Source of the DNA: Paenibacillus chibensis
Lineage (GTDB): Bacteria; Bacillota; Bacilli; Paenibacillales; Paenibacillaceae
Assembly (NCBI RefSeq): GCF_004001045.1
Contig: NZ_BIMK01000001.1
Location: 62,001-126,000, forward strand
Direction: 5' to 3'
DNA length: 64,000 nt
Each line of letters starts with the position of its first letter. The stretch's first letter is position 1. A program made the position numbers and the translations under genes. Shown one piece after another: positions 52,419 through 61,908 of the stretch. Below the pieces are notes generated by a model. The model saw only the letters and a program-made list of their open reading frames with translations. It searched no databases and was not told the origin of the DNA.

Positions 52419-53690
52419 TCAGCGAGCCTTAGCCCGCTTCATTACGATGCCGGATTGCGGCGTGGCGGTACGCTCCGTCGGTTTATCCGTATTGTTCTCT
52501 TCGGGCTTGACCGCGAACAGCGTCAGAAGTCCGCCGACCGCTCCTACGACAGCCATGACACCGAACAATACCCAATGATTTGTTTTCATCAAAAGCGATA
52601 CGACCGGCGGCCCGAGCGATACTCCGATAAAGCGCATGCTGCTGTATAGGGAAGTGATCGTTCCCCGCTGCTTCTGCTCAATGCCTTCGGTGATCAGGGC
52701 ATCCATGCATGGCAGCGCTGTGCCGATCCCCGCTCCGCAAAGCGAAAAAAACGTCACCACAAAATAAATTTGGCTGCTGAATCCGGTAATGACCAGACAG
52801 ATGGTGGATAGCGCCATCCCTGCAAAGCCGGTCCATTTCATGCGTTTTTTGTTCTTGCCGATGATTTTGCCGGCAACGAAGGATGACAGACATAGTACAG
52901 CCAAAGGAATAGCAAGAACGAGGCCTTTGACGACGCCGTGAAGACCGTATTTGCTCTCCAGCGTTTCCGACAAATAAAAAAGCACGCCGAATAAAATAAA
53001 CATGCTGATGCCGCCGACGGCAAAAATGGCGTACAGCCATCTTCCTTTTTCCTTCAGTATGCTTTTCGTATCGGCCAAAAACTGCTTGATCGAATGATCG
53101 TTATCATTTTTCTTTTTCGGAGTTTTGACAAAAAACAGGACAAGCAGCAGCGAGATGATGCACAGCACCGGTATGCTGAGAAACGGCAAATACCACAGCA
53201 GGCTTGCAAGCGCGGCTCCAAGGATGGGGCTAAGCACTTTCCCGAAGGTGTTGGAGGTTTCAATGATGCCCAGGCTCTTGCTCACATCATCCTCTTCCTT
53301 GAACATGTCGCCGACCAGCGGGATAACAATCGGAAACGCGCCGGCTGCACCGATCCCCTGCAAAAAACGACCGCCGAGGATAATCCAGTAGGCAGCAAGG
53401 CCGTCCGTCATCCAGGCCCCTACTCCGGACAGCGCTCCACCGGCGGCAGCGATGATCAAACTTGGAATGATTACGGTTTTCCGCCCGAAGCGATCCGACA
53501 AATAGCCTGCGATCGGTATCAGCAGAATGGCTACAACCGCATATACGGTAATGAGCATACTAACTTGAAAAGCGCCAACATGCAGCTGCTGCGAAATTTG
53601 CGGCAAAATGGGAATCAGCATGGAGTTCCCGAGCGTCATGATCAAAGGAATCGATGCAAGCGCAGCTAAATCCCACTTCTTGTCTTCCAT
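52419..53690 (-). CDS. MFS transporter, drug-efflux type
   Basis: A 423-residue DHA1-type major facilitator with 12 helices, probably exporting a toxic compound. The helix 2-3 loop is AGYLSDRFGRKTVII, and motif C-like GAAGAFPIVIPLVGD occurs near residue 115. GGTGG lies 7 bases before the ATG. The gene ends in a polar tail. A palindrome directly upstream suggests control by a repressor. It lies next to the rhamnose genes but has its own strand context. Confidence 0.87.
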   Translation of the reverse strand: MEDKKWDLAALASIPLIMTLGNSMLIPILPQISQQLHVGAFQVSMLITVYAVVAILLIPIAGYLSDRFGRKTVIIPSLIIAAAGGALSGVGAWMTDGLAAYWIILGGRFLQGIGAAGAFPIVIPLVGDMFKEEDDVSKSLGIIETSNTFGKVLSPILGAALASLLWYLPFLSIPVLCIISLLLVLFFVKTPKKKNDNDHSIKQFLADTKSILKEKGRWLYAIFAVGGISMFILFGVLFYLSETLESKYGLHGVVKGLVLAIPLAVLCLSSFVAGKIIGKNKKRMKWTGFAGMALSTICLVITGFSSQIYFVVTFFSLCGAGIGTALPCMDALITEGIEQKQRGTITSLYSSMRFIGVSLGPPVVSLLMKTNHWVLFGVMAVVGAVGGLLTLFAVKPEENNTDKPTERTATPQSGIVMKRAKAR

Positions 53691-53711
53691 GACCAAACCA
53701 CCTTTACGTTC

Positions 53712-53726
53712 ATAATGACTCGTTAT
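53712..53726 (-). promoter_or_regulatory. Palindrome upstream of the MFS gene
   Basis: ATAATGACTCGTTAT, a 15-bp palindrome with one mismatched pair, lies 22 bases before the start codon and just after a TATAAA. It looks like a MarR/TetR-type operator. The repressor is not adjacent. Confidence 0.45.
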
Positions 53727-53856
53727 TTATAGTGTGGTTTGTTTTACGCGCAACTATGCAGACATTTATCGGTCATAAGAATTCATCATACCGATTCCAT
53801 GAAAAGCGTTGCACTTGTTCTACCGCGTCCTGCCTCAAACGGAAACTTCCTCTTAT

Positions 53857-56175
53857 TTAAAGGATAACGCGCACGATTTTCGCGGTTTCTTCAGGAATGA
53901 TTCGGATGCCATGCTCGCAGGGCTCCGATATGCCGCCTTCCACCGTAACGGCATCATTTACTCCCCTTAGCACGAAGGACCATGGCTTTTCGCCGCCTAT
54001 GGCAGACAGCTCAATGACATTGCCGGCGCGGACAGCCGAAGCCGACATTTCCTTATCGCCTTTCACGCTGACGACCTCCGCCTGAGCCGAAGCGCCGTCG
54101 GCAAGCTCGAACACATGAAACGTAACCTGATCCGCAAAGTCATAATCGGTACGGTTATCTACATGCCCAACCGCAACCAGGCTATTCGGCTTCACCATCA
54201 TCGGCAGCGTCATGTAGCCATGCTGCTCCCGGTACCATCGTCCGCCTTCACGGATCTCGTTCGTCAGATAGTTCGTCCAGGTGCCTTCCGGCAAATAATA
54301 CTCCACATCGCCTTCCTCGTTGAAGATCGGGGCGATCAGAAAAGCGTCCCCGAGCATGTACTGCGTATCCAGCGTCGCACAGGTCCGGTCCTCCGGAAAT
54401 TCCAGCATCATGGCGCGCATCATCGGCAAGCCGAGCTGCGTGGACTCCACCGCGGAGTTAAACAGGTATGGCATCAGACTGCATTTCAGCTTGGTAAACG
54501 CGCGGACCACATCCACCGCCTCCTCGTCGAACAACCATGGCACACGGTAAGACGTGCTTCCATGCAGGCGGCTGTGGGAAGACAGCAATCCGAACTGTAC
54601 CCAACGCTTGTAAATATCCGGGGGTGCCGTGTTTTCGAAGCCGCTGATATCATGGCTCCAGAAGCCGAAGCCGGATAGACCCAGCGACAATCCGCCGCGG
54701 AGGGTTTCGGCCATCGACTCGTACGTGGCGGAGCAGTCCCCTCCCCAGTGAACCGGGAACTGCTGGCCTCCGACCGTTGCGGAACGGGCAAACAAGGCCG
54801 CTTCCCCCTTGCCGAGCTTGTCTTCCAGCAGCTCGAATACAGCTTTATTGTACAGGTACGTGTAATAGTTATGCATTTTCTGCGGGTCGGATCCGTCGTG
54901 GTAGACGACGTCCGTCGGGATTCTTTCGCCGAAGTCCGTTTTGAAGCAGTCTACACCCTGATCGATCAAGGTTTCCAGCTTGCTCTTGTACCAGTTCACG
55001 GCATCCGGATTCGTAAAATCGACTAGCGCCATGCCCGCCTGCCACAGATCCCATTGCCAAACGCTGCCGTCAGCGCGTTTGACGAGATAGCCATGCTCCA
55101 TGCCCTCATCAAACAGGTACGATTTTTCAGCAATATACGGATTAATCCAAGCGCAGATTTTCAGCCCCTTATCCTTCAAGCGCCGCAGCATTCCTTCCGG
55201 ATCCGGGAACATATCCTTATCCCATTCGAAATCGCACCACTGATACTCCCTCATCCAGAAGCAGTCGAAATGAAATACCGCCAGCGGCAAATCACGCTCT
55301 GCCATCCCGTCCACGAAATGATTCACGGTCGCTTCGTCATAATCCGTCGTAAAGGACGTCGTCAGCCACAAGCCGAAGGTCCAAGCGGGCGGAAGCGCGG
55401 GCTTGCCTGTCAGCTTCGTATAATTGTCCAACACGGCTTTCGGACTGCCGCCGCCGATAATGAAGTATTCCAGCGATTCCCCTTCGACGCTGAACTGCAC
55501 GCGGGAAACATTCTCCGAGGCGATTTCATAGGAAACCCTTTCCGGATGGTTCACGAAGACACCATAGCCTTTGTTCGACAGGTAAAACGGAATATTTTTA
55601 TAGGACTGCTCACTGCTCGTTCCGCCGTCTTCATTCCAGGTTTCCACGATTTGTCCGTTTTTCACGAAGGGCGTGAAGCGCTCGCCCAATCCGTAGATGT
55701 ATTCGCCAACGCCAAGATCGAGCTGCTCGCGGTAGTATGCTTTTTTCTCCGGATCGCGGATATAAGCGGGTGCCCGCCAGCCGCTCCCTGTCAGTCTTTT
55801 ACCTTCGTATAAAAAGTCGATGTCCCATCCCTGCTTGCGATTTACAACGACGCTTAATCCACCGCTGACCAGCTCTGCCTGATCCTCGCCAATTGCGATG
55901 TGAACATCTGCCGACTGTTCGTTGATGTGAAAATCAGGACCGTGATGCACTTGACCCTTGTGATGATTCCACTTGACCTTGATGACATCCGGCATCGGGG
56001 AGCTGAACGTGGCTTTAAGCAGAGTCCCGTTTAGCGTATCCCCTTTGGTATGAATCACCTTCGTTGCCGCGTAAACCGTCATGGAATCGGCTGTTTGCGC
56101 AATATCCCGAATGTCTGCCGGATTTTGAACATCGTATCCCTCACGAATTTGCCAATAACCGTCCGTAAATTTCAT
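53857..56175 (-). CDS. yicI: GH31 alpha-xylosidase, YicI type
   Basis: Removes alpha-xylose (as from xyloglucan oligosaccharides) from the non-reducing end. A 772-residue GH31 enzyme with nucleophile Asp414 in FKTDFGERIP and acid/base Asp480 in HWGGDCSATYES, positions that match E. coli YicI closely. No signal peptide, so it acts on imported oligosaccharides. GGGAGG is 7 bases before the ATG. Divergent from an AraC regulator. Confidence 0.93.
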   Translation of the reverse strand: MKFTDGYWQIREGYDVQNPADIRDIAQTADSMTVYAATKVIHTKGDTLNGTLLKATFSSPMPDVIKVKWNHHKGQVHHGPDFHINEQSADVHIAIGEDQAELVSGGLSVVVNRKQGWDIDFLYEGKRLTGSGWRAPAYIRDPEKKAYYREQLDLGVGEYIYGLGERFTPFVKNGQIVETWNEDGGTSSEQSYKNIPFYLSNKGYGVFVNHPERVSYEIASENVSRVQFSVEGESLEYFIIGGGSPKAVLDNYTKLTGKPALPPAWTFGLWLTTSFTTDYDEATVNHFVDGMAERDLPLAVFHFDCFWMREYQWCDFEWDKDMFPDPEGMLRRLKDKGLKICAWINPYIAEKSYLFDEGMEHGYLVKRADGSVWQWDLWQAGMALVDFTNPDAVNWYKSKLETLIDQGVDCFKTDFGERIPTDVVYHDGSDPQKMHNYYTYLYNKAVFELLEDKLGKGEAALFARSATVGGQQFPVHWGGDCSATYESMAETLRGGLSLGLSGFGFWSHDISGFENTAPPDIYKRWVQFGLLSSHSRLHGSTSYRVPWLFDEEAVDVVRAFTKLKCSLMPYLFNSAVESTQLGLPMMRAMMLEFPEDRTCATLDTQYMLGDAFLIAPIFNEEGDVEYYLPEGTWTNYLTNEIREGGRWYREQHGYMTLPMMVKPNSLVAVGHVDNRTDYDFADQVTFHVFELADGASAQAEVVSVKGDKEMSASAVRAGNVIELSAIGGEKPWSFVLRGVNDAVTVEGGISEPCEHGIRIIPEETAKIVRVIL

Positions 56176-56210
56176 CTGGAACCCTCCCGCAATTTTGTAT
56201 AATATAATAA

Positions 56211-56266
56211 TATTGATGTTACGATTATATTTCTCATACTATTTTGATGATTAATATCAATATTTT
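56211..56266. promoter_or_regulatory. Divergent promoter region with inverted repeat
   Basis: AATATTGAT (56211-56219) and ATCAATATT (56258-56266) form a 9-bp inverted repeat in the AT-rich region between the divergent xylosidase and AraC genes, a likely regulator site. Confidence 0.45.
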
Positions 56267-56311
56267 GATAAAATATGCATGTTTTAATTAACAAGCGAGA
56301 GGGTGTCCTTC

Positions 56312-57247
56312 ATGAATCGAGAAATGCTCCGGGAGAACCGCGTACACGGCCATCCGATGTATCCGGTCAGCATCTATCCCAACATCGAGCAGCTGAGCGG
56401 AAACCGCATTTTGGACTGCCACTGGCATGATGAAATGGAATTCATCATCGTGCGCAAAGGTAAGGCGATTTTCCAGCTGGATACGGCTTATTACAACGTT
56501 CAGGAGGGGCAGGCTTTGTTCGTGAACAGCGGCCAGCTTCATGCCGGCATCCTGGATGGAGAGGCACCTTGCGTTTTCTCCGCCGTCGTATTCAAACCCG
56601 AGATGCTCGCCAGTCCCGATTTTGACGTCATTCAGGAAAAATACATCCGTCCCCTTCTCGATCAAAGCTTTCAGCCGCATCCGGTGATCCAGGGCGAACA
56701 AGCCTGGGAAAAAGACATTCTCGGGGCAATCGACCGAATGTTGAATGACAACGAGAAGCAATCGCCTGCCTTTGAGCTGTCCACCAAAGCGAATCTGTAT
56801 GCCATTTTCGCGCAAATCTATGCGCATTCCATCCCTTTAAGTACAAACCGGCAGCAAGCCGCAGGGAATCCCGACAAGGTCGACAAGCTGAAAATCGTTC
56901 TGAATTTCATCCATGAACATTATGCCGAGCCGCTTAAATTGAAGGAACTGGCCGGGATCGCGGGGATGAGCGAAGGGCATTTTTGCCGTTTTTTCAAGCA
57001 GCTCACCCAGAAAAGCCCGGTGGAATACATCAATTACTACCGGATACTGAAGGCGAGCAGACTGCTCGAAAGCAGCCGCATGAAAATCGTGGACATCGCG
57101 ATGGAAACCGGTTTCGACAACCTGAGCTACTTCATTACGGTGTTCAAACAGTGGAAGGGCTGCACTCCGTCTACATACCGCAAGCCTTTCAGCGATAAAG
57201 CCGCCGTCATTCTGACCGAGCCGGCTCCACACCCCATGAACGAATAA
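56312..57247 (+). CDS. AraC family regulator
   Basis: A 311-residue regulator with an N-terminal cupin-like sensing domain (HWHDEMEFIIV and LFVNSGQLHAG) and two C-terminal helix-turn-helix motifs (LKLKELAGIAGMSEGHFCRFFKQ; KIVDIAMETGFDNLSYFITVFKQ). It is divergent from the alpha-xylosidase gene and probably activates it on xylosides. AGAGGG is 8 bases before the ATG; a GTG at 56303 is too close. Confidence 0.9.
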   Translation: MNREMLRENRVHGHPMYPVSIYPNIEQLSGNRILDCHWHDEMEFIIVRKGKAIFQLDTAYYNVQEGQALFVNSGQLHAGILDGEAPCVFSAVVFKPEMLASPDFDVIQEKYIRPLLDQSFQPHPVIQGEQAWEKDILGAIDRMLNDNEKQSPAFELSTKANLYAIFAQIYAHSIPLSTNRQQAAGNPDKVDKLKIVLNFIHEHYAEPLKLKELAGIAGMSEGHFCRFFKQLTQKSPVEYINYYRILKASRLLESSRMKIVDIAMETGFDNLSYFITVFKQWKGCTPSTYRKPFSDKAAVILTEPAPHPMNE

Positions 57248-57279
57248 ATTATAGCGCCGATCGGTGTGATGCAAATAAC

Positions 57280-57316
57280 AAAGCCCTCAAGAGACTTCAA
57301 GTCTCTGAGGGCTTTA
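57280..57316. terminator. Bidirectional terminator
   Basis: Stem AAAGCCCTCAAGAGAC/GTCTCTGAGGGCTTT with one unpaired base and a TTCAA loop between the convergent AraC and helD genes. Confidence 0.75.
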
Positions 57317-57330
57317 CGTCCAGCCGGCGG

Positions 57331-59688
57331 CTAGGATTGAAGCATATATTTGCTTGGATCGACATCCCGGATAAAACGGCATGGCTGGCCCAGGCTGTAG
57401 AGGTGCAGCTGGTGCATCGCACGCGTACAAGCCGTATAAAAAAGCTTGCGTTCGGATTCCCTGCGGTACACCTCCTGGGAAGCATCGTAAATCACAACGG
57501 CATCGAACTCGACGCCTTTCGCCAAATACGAAGGAATCACCAGCGTGCCCGTGACGAACTGGGGCGTGGTCTTGGCGATACGCTTCATCGGAAGCTCATC
57601 TTTGAGCGCCGCATACACCTGCTCGCATTCCTCCGCGGTTTTGCAAATGATCGCCGTATGCTCATATCCTCTCGCATTGAGGCTCCGGATATCCTCCACG
57701 ATGCTCCGGTGCAGGGCTTCCCTGCTGTCAGCCACCTGCACGATCGGCTTCTCCCCATGACGGTTGAATGGAATGATCGACTCGCCTCCCGGCATCATGC
57801 CGCGCGTAAATTCAACAATTTCCAGCGTCGAACGATAGCTCCTTGTTAGCGAAATAACCTCTGTATCCTCCGCCCCATACAGCTGCTTCAGCGATTCAAG
57901 GCTGCCTCCGAGCACATCCGTGTGCGCATAGATCCCCTGGTTCAGGTCCCCCAAAGCCGTCATCCGGGCACGCGGAAAAATCCTTTTGACGTATTCCAGC
58001 TGAAACGGAGAGTAATCCTGTACTTCATCAATGAAGACATGGCGAATCACACTGTTGATCTGGAAGCCCTTCAGCAGGTCCTGAAGATACAAATAAGGTG
58101 TCACATCCTCGTATGCAAGCTTTCCTGCATGGATCAGTTCCAGCGTATGCCCGCCCATCGCTTCCCATTCCTCCGGCAGCCCCCGGCCTCCGCTGACGCT
58201 AAGAAATAAGTCCTTGTCGGTTAAGAGCGTTTCATACATGGATTTGACATCAATAAAACGCATGCGCTTGATCCACTTGCGCACGGGCTTCAGCCACTCG
58301 TTCACGACCATTTTGGCCAACAAGCTGCGCTCGCGGTCGTGGTCGTCAAAGGTGTCCTGCTTCTTCCCCGCCTGTTTGCGGCGGATGCGCGTATAAGCTT
58401 TCTGGTATTCATCCGGATCAAGCAGCTCGATCTGCTCATCCACCCAAGGAGCCTGGCGCTCGTTTTTGGCGAACTGCGCCAGCTCCTTGAGCAGCCAGTC
58501 CCGCATCAAATCAACCCGGTTGGCCAGCCTTATGGCTGAATCGTAGCTGTAGAACTTCTCGCGCATCGTCTCCTCTGAGACGATCAGACGGCCTTTAAAG
58601 CGGATCGGCTTGAATTTCATGCCGGCTTGCTCCAAGTGATCCTTATAGCTTCGGATGGCATCCAGAAACTGTGTTGAGGATTTATAGGCAATCGATGCCC
58701 GCTTGACTCTCAGCCACGGTCCTTCTTCTGATTTCAGAATGGACTCCATCTGGGAGAACACGTCTTCGAGATCAAACTCCCTGCCGATCCGATGCTCCAA
58801 GTAAGCCTGAAACGTCGTCTGCAGCATGTTTTCTTCTCCGAGCTCCGGCAGCACCGTTGATACATAGCTGTTGAACATCGGGTTCGGGGAGAACAGAAGC
58901 ACTTGATCCGCTTTCAGTGTCTCCCTGTATTTATACAATAAATAAGCAACGCGCTGGAGCGCCGCCGAGGTTTTTCCGCTTCCGGCCGCACCCTGCACCA
59001 CAAGCATTCGGCTCTTGTCGTTGCGGATGACCGCGTTTTGCTCCTTCTGGATCGTAGCAACGATGCTTTTCATCTGATTATCGGAGGAATGGCTTAGCAC
59101 CTGCTGCAGCAGCTCGTCGCCGATCGTAACGCCCGTATCGAACATGACCTTGATTTGAGCGTCCCGGATGACAAATTGCCGTTTCAATTCCATCATCCCG
59201 CCGATTTCTCCGCTTGGGGTCTGATAGGTGGCCGGACCCGGCGCTCCATCGTAATACAGGCTGGATACCGGCGCGCGCCAATCATATACCAGAAATGTCT
59301 CCTGATCATCATCAAGAAAAGAAGCAATGCCCAAATAGATCTGTTCCGTTCCTTCTTGCCCCTCTTCCGTAAAATCGATCCGGCCGAAGTAAGGGGATTT
59401 CTCCAGCAGCCGCAGCTTCTTCAGTGTTTCGGATGCCTGTAAATGCGCACGTTCCCGCTCGGACAATACCTGGGACTGCTGACGCAAGCTGGTGGACGTT
59501 TCGCCCAGATCATCCGAGCTGCTGAAATTGACTCTGACTTCATCCCAGAAATCTTTGCGCAGCTCGACCACATCGCCCCGAACCAGGCCCACGTCCGCCT
59601 CAAGCGTTCCCTTGCGGGCGGCTATTTTGCCGGTAACGCTATCGACACGTTCCTGTTCGTACTGCCAATCTTGATCCTTCAAGTCCAT
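57331..59688 (-). CDS. helD: RNA polymerase recycling helicase-like protein HelD
   Basis: A 785-residue UvrD-like ATPase that frees stalled or hibernating RNA polymerase. Walker A is VVQGAAGSGKTSAALQRVAY near residue 230, the Walker B-like motif is FIDEVQDYSPFQ, and the C-terminal helicase region has TRSYRS. The N-terminal ~200 residues are the coiled arm that enters the polymerase. I choose the ATG at 59688; a TTG at 59700 touches the AGGGG site. Confidence 0.9.
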   Translation of the reverse strand: MDLKDQDWQYEQERVDSVTGKIAARKGTLEADVGLVRGDVVELRKDFWDEVRVNFSSSDDLGETSTSLRQQSQVLSERERAHLQASETLKKLRLLEKSPYFGRIDFTEEGQEGTEQIYLGIASFLDDDQETFLVYDWRAPVSSLYYDGAPGPATYQTPSGEIGGMMELKRQFVIRDAQIKVMFDTGVTIGDELLQQVLSHSSDNQMKSIVATIQKEQNAVIRNDKSRMLVVQGAAGSGKTSAALQRVAYLLYKYRETLKADQVLLFSPNPMFNSYVSTVLPELGEENMLQTTFQAYLEHRIGREFDLEDVFSQMESILKSEEGPWLRVKRASIAYKSSTQFLDAIRSYKDHLEQAGMKFKPIRFKGRLIVSEETMREKFYSYDSAIRLANRVDLMRDWLLKELAQFAKNERQAPWVDEQIELLDPDEYQKAYTRIRRKQAGKKQDTFDDHDRERSLLAKMVVNEWLKPVRKWIKRMRFIDVKSMYETLLTDKDLFLSVSGGRGLPEEWEAMGGHTLELIHAGKLAYEDVTPYLYLQDLLKGFQINSVIRHVFIDEVQDYSPFQLEYVKRIFPRARMTALGDLNQGIYAHTDVLGGSLESLKQLYGAEDTEVISLTRSYRSTLEIVEFTRGMMPGGESIIPFNRHGEKPIVQVADSREALHRSIVEDIRSLNARGYEHTAIICKTAEECEQVYAALKDELPMKRIAKTTPQFVTGTLVIPSYLAKGVEFDAVVIYDASQEVYRRESERKLFYTACTRAMHQLHLYSLGQPCRFIRDVDPSKYMLQS

Positions 59689-59714
59689 GCCTGTCTTCAA
59701 CCCCTAATTTATAT

Positions 59715-59751
59715 TTGACATCCTTTTTGATTGATGGTATAATCAAAAAGG
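59715..59751 (+). promoter_or_regulatory. Consensus promoter with 30-bp inverted repeat
   Basis: TTGACA (59715-59720), 17 bases, then TATAAT (59738-59743): both hexamers are perfect. The inverted repeat CCTTTTTGAT (59722-59731) / ATCAAAAAGG (59742-59751), 10 bases apart, overlays spacer and -10 as an operator would. It points away from helD. Confidence 0.8.
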
Positions 59752-59856
59752 AATCGTTGTGATTTGTACCCGATTATAGGGTCATATGATCTATTTTATC
59801 AAGAAATAAACTGAAAATCAAACATGTTAAGGGGAGCCGATGGCTCCCCTTTTTAG
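59750..59856 (+). ncRNA. Candidate small RNA between helD and ade
   Basis: From the consensus promoter, transcription would run about 105 bases to the hairpin AAGGGGAGCC-GAT-GGCTCCCCTT (59829-59851) followed by TTTTTAG. No annotated gene uses this promoter: ade converges from the right and helD diverges to the left. A seven-codon frame (ATG at 59795, MIYFIKK) is the only coding possibility seen. I do not recognise the RNA family. Confidence 0.6.
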
Positions 59857-59893
59857 TTATATATGCAAATGAATGTGAGCCGTTGTCAAAAGT

Positions 59894-61717
59894 TTATTGA
59901 CCTGTAAACAGCGGCACGATATCAATGCCTTCTGAAGTGATTTTCACCAATCCTTTGTCGGATAAACGGATTTCCGGAATCACGACCAGCGCCAGCAGAG
60001 ACAAGGTCATGAAGGCATTGTTCAACGGGCAGCCCGCGTGAATCAACGCCTGGCTGATGCCTTCGGACTGGCGGGCAACCGTCTCGAACGGTTCGTTCGA
60101 CATAATGCCTCCCACCGTTAGCGGAAACTCCGCGATGCCATCCTCCGTGAGCATCACGACGCCGCCCTGCATATCGGCAACCCTGTTGCCGGCGCGGGCC
60201 ATCAGCTCGTCATCGTTGCCGATCACTGTGAGGTTATGGCTGTCATGCGCCACGGTCATTGCAATGGCCGCCGGCTTCTTGAAGCCGATCCCGGCAAGCA
60301 CGCCCGCCGCATGGCCGCCGCCTTTGCCGTGACGCTCGAACACCGCCATTTTGCATAAGTCCTCGGCCGGGTTCAACTGCACGATGCCGTTTACCACGTC
60401 TACCCGGACCCGTCTTTCAATGGTCTCCACATGATTCTCAACCACTGCGATCGCGCGGATCTCCGCTTTCCCCTCGTCGATCGGCGCCCCGATGACAAAG
60501 TCCTCTGCTTGCAGCTTCCGGCCTAATTTGACCGTCCGGCATGCCTCAGCCGGAATATCATAACGCTCCCACTCGGCGGTCATTCGTCCGTTTTCGGCAA
60601 CAATTCTGCCGGCGGCAATCGTCATCACGACATGGACGTCTGCCAAGTTGCCGTCCAGCAAAATAATATCCGCAAAGGCTCCCGGCACAATAGCTCCGAT
60701 GTCGCGGGACACGCCGAAACGCTCCGCCGTGTTGATGGTCGCCATTTGGAATGCGGTGACCGGCTTGACGCCTTGCGAGATCGCGTGGCGCACGACAAAA
60801 TTCATATGCCCTTCGTTCATCAGCGATTCCGAGCTGCGGTCGTCGGTTACCAGCAACATCCGGCGGGTATCGATGCCTCCCTCGGTATGCGCTTTGATGG
60901 TGGCGGCGACGTCGTGCCAGGCCGATCCCTGGCGCATTTTCGCATACATTCCCAGACGCACACGTTCGATCACGTCTTGGGCAGTCACACATTCATGATC
61001 GCCATTGACGCCGCTGGCCGCATATACAGGCAGACGCCAATCGTCGGATTTCCAGGTGAAGTGGCCGTCGGCGTGTTTGCCGGCCCGCAGCGTCGCCTGA
61101 ATTTCACCGATCATTTTCTCGTCGCCATACACCACGCCTGGGAAGTTCATTACTTCTCCGAGGCCAATCATGTCATCCCCCCATGACAGAGCCTCAGCAA
61201 CCTCTTCCGGTCCGATGAAGGCGCCTGTCGTCTCCAGTCCCGGATGGGTTGAAGGCACGCACGAGGCAACCTGCATATACGCGGCCAGCGGCGTTGATCT
61301 GGCCTCTTCCAGCATAAACCGCAGTCCTTCAAGCCCCAGCACATTCGAAATCTCATGCGCGTCAAAAAAGCCCCCGGTCGTCCCCAGCGGCAGCACCGCT
61401 CTGGCAAACTCCGTAGCCGTCATTTGCGTGCTTTCGATATGGCAATGGCCATCAAGCAGGCCCGGTGCAGCATATTTTCCACCGGCATCTACGATTTTCG
61501 TATCGTCGCCGATCGTATGGCTCACATCCTGCCCTACATAGACGATTCGGGCATCCTTAACCGCAACGGACATCCCCGGCAGGATTTCTCCGGATACCAC
61601 ATTCACCAATCTGACGTTTTGAATGACCAAACTTGCCTTGACATCTCCTCGTGCCGCTGCCACCAGCTCTGGCACGCATTCCGCGAAGGGACGTCTCTCC
61701 CATGCTGCTGTTTTCAT
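59894..61717 (-). CDS. ade: Adenine deaminase
   Basis: Converts adenine to hypoxanthine and ammonia for purine salvage. A 607-residue amidohydrolase with metal-binding GHCHIEST near residue 90, the later His in HADGHFTW and DDRSSESL (active-site Asp), plus the C-terminal domain (ALVVIPEIRLSDKGLV). GGAGG is 6 bases before the ATG. No purine riboswitch was seen upstream. It is monocistronic here. Confidence 0.94.
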   Translation of the reverse strand: MKTAAWERRPFAECVPELVAAARGDVKASLVIQNVRLVNVVSGEILPGMSVAVKDARIVYVGQDVSHTIGDDTKIVDAGGKYAAPGLLDGHCHIESTQMTATEFARAVLPLGTTGGFFDAHEISNVLGLEGLRFMLEEARSTPLAAYMQVASCVPSTHPGLETTGAFIGPEEVAEALSWGDDMIGLGEVMNFPGVVYGDEKMIGEIQATLRAGKHADGHFTWKSDDWRLPVYAASGVNGDHECVTAQDVIERVRLGMYAKMRQGSAWHDVAATIKAHTEGGIDTRRMLLVTDDRSSESLMNEGHMNFVVRHAISQGVKPVTAFQMATINTAERFGVSRDIGAIVPGAFADIILLDGNLADVHVVMTIAAGRIVAENGRMTAEWERYDIPAEACRTVKLGRKLQAEDFVIGAPIDEGKAEIRAIAVVENHVETIERRVRVDVVNGIVQLNPAEDLCKMAVFERHGKGGGHAAGVLAGIGFKKPAAIAMTVAHDSHNLTVIGNDDELMARAGNRVADMQGGVVMLTEDGIAEFPLTVGGIMSNEPFETVARQSEGISQALIHAGCPLNNAFMTLSLLALVVIPEIRLSDKGLVKITSEGIDIVPLFTGQ

Positions 61718-61908
61718 GTAAACCCTCCATCATCTATATCCTTCTGTATATTGCCACGTCTTGCTTAGTTCACACCATCATACAACCGCTCGGGAAGAAA
61801 AATCAAATCTTTAAAATTTCTTAAGAGTTTCTTAGTAGGCATTTAAAAACTGATGGTTATGCTGATAACAATGGTACAAAACGAATAAACAGAAACGGAG
61901 ATTGTGAT

